64,000 nt of DNA, taken from NCBI RefSeq assembly GCF_014360585.1, contig NZ_JACIXG010000016.1:1-64000 (forward strand), written 5' to 3'. Positions 59,723 to 64,000 of this stretch are shown piece by piece (positions within the stretch are counted from its first letter, which is position 1; each line of letters starts with the position of its first letter). Both the position numbers and the translations under genes were made by a program. Under the pieces are notes generated by a model. The model saw only the letters and a program-made list of their open reading frames with translations, was not told where the DNA came from and ran no database searches. The stretch comes from Nocardioides sp. GTDB taxonomy: Bacteria > Actinomycetota > Actinomycetes > Propionibacteriales > Nocardioidaceae.

Positions 59723-62700
59723 GTGACTGTTGATCACGAGGCGTGGATCCCGGACCCAGCCCTGGCGCGAGAGGTGAGCGGCCAGTTCAAGCGGGCGATC
59801 GACTCCTACCGAATTCAACCCAACCTAGTGGTCGAACACGCAAATCTCGAGGAGTCCATCCGCACGGGTGGATACGCGAACCGGACGCTCCTCGAACTTG
59901 TGCAGAACGCTGCGGATGCAATCGTCGGTGCAGAGGACGAGGGCGAGACCGCAGGTCGTGTCGAGATCGTGCTCGACACGAAGAACGAAGTTCTGTACTG
60001 CGCAAACGCTGGACGCACATTCTCACTCAGCGGACTCACCGCGATCTCCATGGCGTACCTGAGCGCAAAGCGCGGTGAGGAGATCGGAAGGTTCGGACTC
60101 GGATTCAAGTCGGTGCTGGCCGTATCGGATTCCCCGCAGGTCTTTAGCCGATCCATTGCCTTCGAGTTCAACACGTCGGAGGCGCGCGACGAACTGCATG
60201 AGGTGAACCCAGCTGCTCGGAGACTCCCGATTCTAAGGACGGCGACGGTCGCAGACTTCAGCCACGCCGTCAGTGAAGATCCAATCCTCGCAGACTTGTC
60301 GTCATGGGCAACAACAGTCGTAAGGCTCCCGGGCGCAAGGAACCTGAAGCGGCTTCGCACCGAGATTGAAGGCTTCCACTCTGAGTTCCTCCTGTTCGTG
60401 CAGGCCGTTCGTGAAATCCGCCTGAAGGTCGTCGGCGGGGAGTCGTACGAAGCCCACCACGTCTCACGTGACCTCGGTGATGGAAGATTCAGCATCGAGT
60501 CTTTGGGCGAGAACCCGGATGAGTGGATTATCGAGAGCCGGATGCATGCGCCGTCGACAGAGGCCCGCAAGCAGGTCGGCGAGGCGGTGTCGCGCTCGCA
60601 GGTGAAAGTCACGGTGGCAGTTCCGGCCGTTCAGCGCCGCGAGTTCCGTCGAGGGCAGTTCTGGTCGTACTTCCCGCTGCAAGACGAAACTTCCGCATCT
60701 GCGCTGTTCAACGCCCCCTGGAGCGTGAACGACGACCGTACGACCCTACTCAAGAACGACTACAACCGCGAGATTCTCCGTACGGTCGCGGAGATGTTTG
60801 TCGACGTCATGCCGAAGCTGAGCACTGCCAAGGACCCGGCTGCGCATCTGGACTTCATGCCCGCACGAGGACGGGAGACCCTGAGCTTCGGAGACGAACT
60901 CCTGACGGCGCATGTGCCTGAGATCGCGGCTGGCCGAGAGTTGATTCCCAATGCGATGGGTTCCCTTCGGAACGGCCAGCAGCTCCTTCCGCTCGACTTC
61001 GCAGTCGGGTTCGACAAAGAGGTCCACCAAGCATGGATTCAGTCGCCCAACACGGGCGACGACGTTCCGCACTGGCTCTGCTATCAGACCGGCACCCGAA
61101 CGACGCGCCTTCGGGATCTCTATATCCTCGGCCGGAACTCCGAAGCGGACACCCGAGACCCAAGAACGGCCCTGACGCACCTGCCTAAAAGAGGGCTCCT
61201 CACCTGGCTGCGCGAATGGGCTGAGGGCGATGACCCCCAGTCCGCCGCAAACGCGCTGAAGACCGTCGCTGGCCACTCGAGCCTTCCGAAGATCAACGAG
61301 GCGAAGGTCATCCCCACCAACGCCGGCATGCGGGCACTCGAGGATCGCCGAGTGGTGTTCCTGCACCGCGAGTCGGATCTGGAGATCGAAGAGGCGGTCT
61401 TCGTGAGCCCGGCGTTCCTCAAGCAGCACGGCGTCGAGAAAATCCTTCAGGATCGAGGCTTCCGTGACCTCGATCCTGAGGCGATCCTCACGGCACGTCT
61501 CGCCAAGCTCGACAACGATCCGAGTCCCGACGACCTGACCAAGGTTTGGGACTCCACCGTCGACCTGCCTTCGCAGGCCGCAACCCGCGTAATGCTCGCT
61601 GCAAAGGCACCCATCAAAGTGCCAACTCTCGACGGCGGCTGGGCGTGGCCACAGCAAGTGCTCGACCTCGACGTCCCGCTGGGGGACAAGTTTGCTCCGC
61701 GATTGCTCGACAGGCACCGCTGCGATTCCGAGGTCGCCTATCAACTCGGCGTCGTACGTCGGCCCGTAAAGGATTACCCGATCGAAGACGAACCGCACTT
61801 CGACGAGTACCGGCGGTGGATCCTGGACGAGCTCAACCAGCACAATGGTCCAGGAGCACGACCGATCGAGGCCATCGAGTTCAACCTGGCGAAAGGCCCG
61901 GGACCATTCTCGGTTCTATTCTTGATGCGTGATGTGGGCGTTCCCGACAACGCACGGGAGTCCTGGACAGCCGCCCTCTTGGCTTTCGGTGACGACCCTT
62001 GGGCGTGCGAGGACCTGGAAACTGGGCGTACCTACGAGGTCGACTCTCCGCTCAGGTGGGCGGCGCGAAGCGCTGGACTGGTGAAGTCGACCCATGGCAT
62101 GCGGGGCCCAGGTGACGTTGTAGCGCCCTCGTTGGTTCGGTATGAGGGTTTGCTCCCGCTGTTTCGGGGAGCGCCCCAGGCCGCTGCGGTTCTCGAGCTA
62201 CCGAACGAGTTGGGCGATGTTCCGTCCCACCTCATGCGCGAGATGTTGGAAGGAAACCTCTTCCCGCCGCGGATCAACGATGATGTCCTTCTGGAGTTCA
62301 TCGTCGCTGCGACGAAGGTCGGTTTCGAGGGCATCAAGCCTGCGACAATCCCGGCACGGATCGCAAGAACGATCGAGGCTCACTCACCCAACGCTGTGTA
62401 CATTGCATCCACCGACGAGCAGGCGACGTTCCTGAGTACACGGGGTCGTCCGTACCTGAGGGCGCGTGTGGACCAAGTCGACGAACTTCTTCGCCTCGTC
62501 GGGTGCCAGCGTTTCGAGGACAGTTTCGCATTCTCGGAGATCATCGAGGGCCGACAGAGCAGCGAGCCGATTCTGGACGTCTACACCGGCCTGCGAAACT
62601 TGGTGGGCTCCGACCGCCTCAACGGCGTGACGCTCGCCCGCGCGATCATGATCGCCAAGCGAGTCACCACCGAGGATGGAGTCGAGGACCACCCGCAGAA

Positions 62701-64000
62701 CTGGTATCTCGACGGGAGCGAGCTCGTTGTTCGCGACGACGCTGACGAGACGCTGGTCCTCAAGTTCATCAACGAGGCGTTCGAGCTGCGCCTTGACAAC
62801 GCCCAGATCACCTCCGTGATCAAGGCGGGTATTGCCCACATGCTGGAGGACCTCCGAATTCAGGCGAAGGCGGTTGACTCCGATGCCGAGCGGCTCGAAC
62901 TCTACATCGGTCCGGACGACCTACGGGACGCGTTGCCGAAGGGTCTCTGGTCGGCGCTGGAAGCCCAAGGCCTCGTATCTGACGACACTTCAGTAGCCGA
63001 ACTGTTCCTCGTCGTCTACGGCTCCGACTCGCTCAATATGCTTAAAGACCGTTTCCGAGAGGTCGGGTTCTCCGACGTTCCCGAGAAATGGGCCGGTGGC
63101 GCATCTGCCATCACCTGGGTCCGCAAGATGGGTTTCGCGACGGAGTATGCCGGCCAGCGCTCGCAGAACCGACCGCACGAGTTCGTCGTGCCGGGCGCAG
63201 TGAAACTTAACGATCTTCACCCCTTCCAGAAGAAGATCAGCGAGAAGCTACGTGTCGTGCTGACACAGCCTTCCAAGCAAGGCCCCGCCCAGAAAGGGAT
63301 GGTCGAGCTGCCGACAGGTGCCGGCAAGACGCGGGTGGCTACTCAGACGGTCCTGCGTCTCTTTGTAGACGAGGTTCTCAGCGGCACGATCCTATGGATT
63401 GCGCAGTCGATCGAACTGTGCGAGCAGGCGGTGCAGACTTTCGAGACAGTCTGGCGCCACCTTGGCGACGAGCGGCCGTTGACGATCGGCCGTCTCTGGG
63501 AGAACCACACGGTCCACGAACCAGACACCGAGTTCAGCGTGATCGTGGCTACCGACGCGAAGCTTGAGGCGATCATGGGGCAGACCGAGTATGAGTGGTT
63601 GAAGACTCCTGCTGCGGTCTTCGTTGACGAGGCGCACCGTGCTGGCGGGTCGACGCGTTACACGCAGATCCTTCGGTGGCTCGGTGTCGACGGCCGCAGC
63701 TTCGACCGGCCACTCGTCGGTCTGTCGGCCACGCCGTTCAAGGGCAGCGCAGGAGAGACTGAGCGTACACAACAACTCGCAGCCCGATTCGGGCACAACC
63801 GACTCACGGCCATTGAGTCCGATGCTTACAAGGAACTGGTCGGCCTTGGCGTATTGGCCAGCGTCAAGCACGAGATCCTGCCCGGTGTCGATGTCGACCT
63901 GAGTTCGGTGGACCAGGAGAAGATTCGCTTCTCGAAGGTCATCGACCGCAGCCTCTACGAACATCTTGGGCGCAACGAGGTCCGGATGAAGATCCTGGTC
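59723..64000 (+). CDS. Giant Hsp90/sacsin-like ATPase plus SF2 (DEAD/DEAH-type) helicase protein, truncated by the window end
   Basis: Hand translation from GTG at 59723 stays open to 64000. N-box LLELVQNAADA, EIGRFGLGFKSVLAVSD; helicase motifs MVELPTGAGKTRVA, VFVDEAHRAGG, LVGLSATPFKG; AGGAG upstream of the GTG. Confidence 0.9.
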   Translation, partial: MTVDHEAWIPDPALAREVSGQFKRAIDSYRIQPNLVVEHANLEESIRTGGYANRTLLELVQNAADAIVGAEDEGETAGRVEIVLDTKNEVLYCANAGRTFSLSGLTAISMAYLSAKRGEEIGRFGLGFKSVLAVSDSPQVFSRSIAFEFNTSEARDELHEVNPAARRLPILRTATVADFSHAVSEDPILADLSSWATTVVRLPGARNLKRLRTEIEGFHSEFLLFVQAVREIRLKVVGGESYEAHHVSRDLGDGRFSIESLGENPDEWIIESRMHAPSTEARKQVGEAVSRSQVKVTVAVPAVQRREFRRGQFWSYFPLQDETSASALFNAPWSVNDDRTTLLKNDYNREILRTVAEMFVDVMPKLSTAKDPAAHLDFMPARGRETLSFGDELLTAHVPEIAAGRELIPNAMGSLRNGQQLLPLDFAVGFDKEVHQAWIQSPNTGDDVPHWLCYQTGTRTTRLRDLYILGRNSEADTRDPRTALTHLPKRGLLTWLREWAEGDDPQSAANALKTVAGHSSLPKINEAKVIPTNAGMRALEDRRVVFLHRESDLEIEEAVFVSPAFLKQHGVEKILQDRGFRDLDPEAILTARLAKLDNDPSPDDLTKVWDSTVDLPSQAATRVMLAAKAPIKVPTLDGGWAWPQQVLDLDVPLGDKFAPRLLDRHRCDSEVAYQLGVVRRPVKDYPIEDEPHFDEYRRWILDELNQHNGPGARPIEAIEFNLAKGPGPFSVLFLMRDVGVPDNARESWTAALLAFGDDPWACEDLETGRTYEVDSPLRWAARSAGLVKSTHGMRGPGDVVAPSLVRYEGLLPLFRGAPQAAAVLELPNELGDVPSHLMREMLEGNLFPPRINDDVLLEFIVAATKVGFEGIKPATIPARIARTIEAHSPNAVYIASTDEQATFLSTRGRPYLRARVDQVDELLRLVGCQRFEDSFAFSEIIEGRQSSEPILDVYTGLRNLVGSDRLNGVTLARAIMIAKRVTTEDGVEDHPQNWYLDGSELVVRDDADETLVLKFINEAFELRLDNAQITSVIKAGIAHMLEDLRIQAKAVDSDAERLELYIGPDDLRDALPKGLWSALEAQGLVSDDTSVAELFLVVYGSDSLNMLKDRFREVGFSDVPEKWAGGASAITWVRKMGFATEYAGQRSQNRPHEFVVPGAVKLNDLHPFQKKISEKLRVVLTQPSKQGPAQKGMVELPTGAGKTRVATQTVLRLFVDEVLSGTILWIAQSIELCEQAVQTFETVWRHLGDERPLTIGRLWENHTVHEPDTEFSVIVATDAKLEAIMGQTEYEWLKTPAAVFVDEAHRAGGSTRYTQILRWLGVDGRSFDRPLVGLSATPFKGSAGETERTQQLAARFGHNRLTAIESDAYKELVGLGVLASVKHEILPGVDVDLSSVDQEKIRFSKVIDRSLYEHLGRNEVRMKILV

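Noticed and set aside
59815-63964. Minus-strand ORFs of 265, 365, 151 and 190 aa in the track
   Set aside because: Shadow ORFs opposite the continuous giant plus-strand frame, which carries clear ATPase and helicase motifs.

Overview
High-GC actinobacterial chromosomal segment, Nocardioides-like by gene content (inference). Most of the window is ordinary core genome: guaB, groES-groEL, the t6A genes tsaD/rimI/tsaB/tsaE with alr, nnrD/nnrE, acpS, glmS, coaA, glmM, rpsI-rplM, rocD, a GH51 arabinofuranosidase with its sugar ABC operon, and a LacI regulator. The most notable non-core items are: (1) a giant ORF of at least 1,426 codons from about 59723 to beyond the window end. It is missing from the supplied ORF track because it has no stop in the window. 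I read it by hand as an Hsp90/sacsin-like ATPase joined to an SF2 helicase, with defence-like architecture. (2) A single-gene adenylation / carrier / alpha-oxoamine-synthase megaenzyme. (3) A dispersed inverted-repeat (REPIN-like) family, two copies of which are translated in the same reading frame inside protein genes. (4) Two nearly identical ~72-bp palindromes bracketing an ECF-sigma locus, plus two other unrelated 60-70 bp near-perfect palindromes. (5) A secreted two-module protein gene interrupted by one in-frame amber codon. (6) A TOPRIM / XRE-Fic divergent locus with an operator overlapping the XRE start codon. No rRNA, tRNA or CRISPR array was recognised. All family assignments come from reading motifs by eye; no database search was run.
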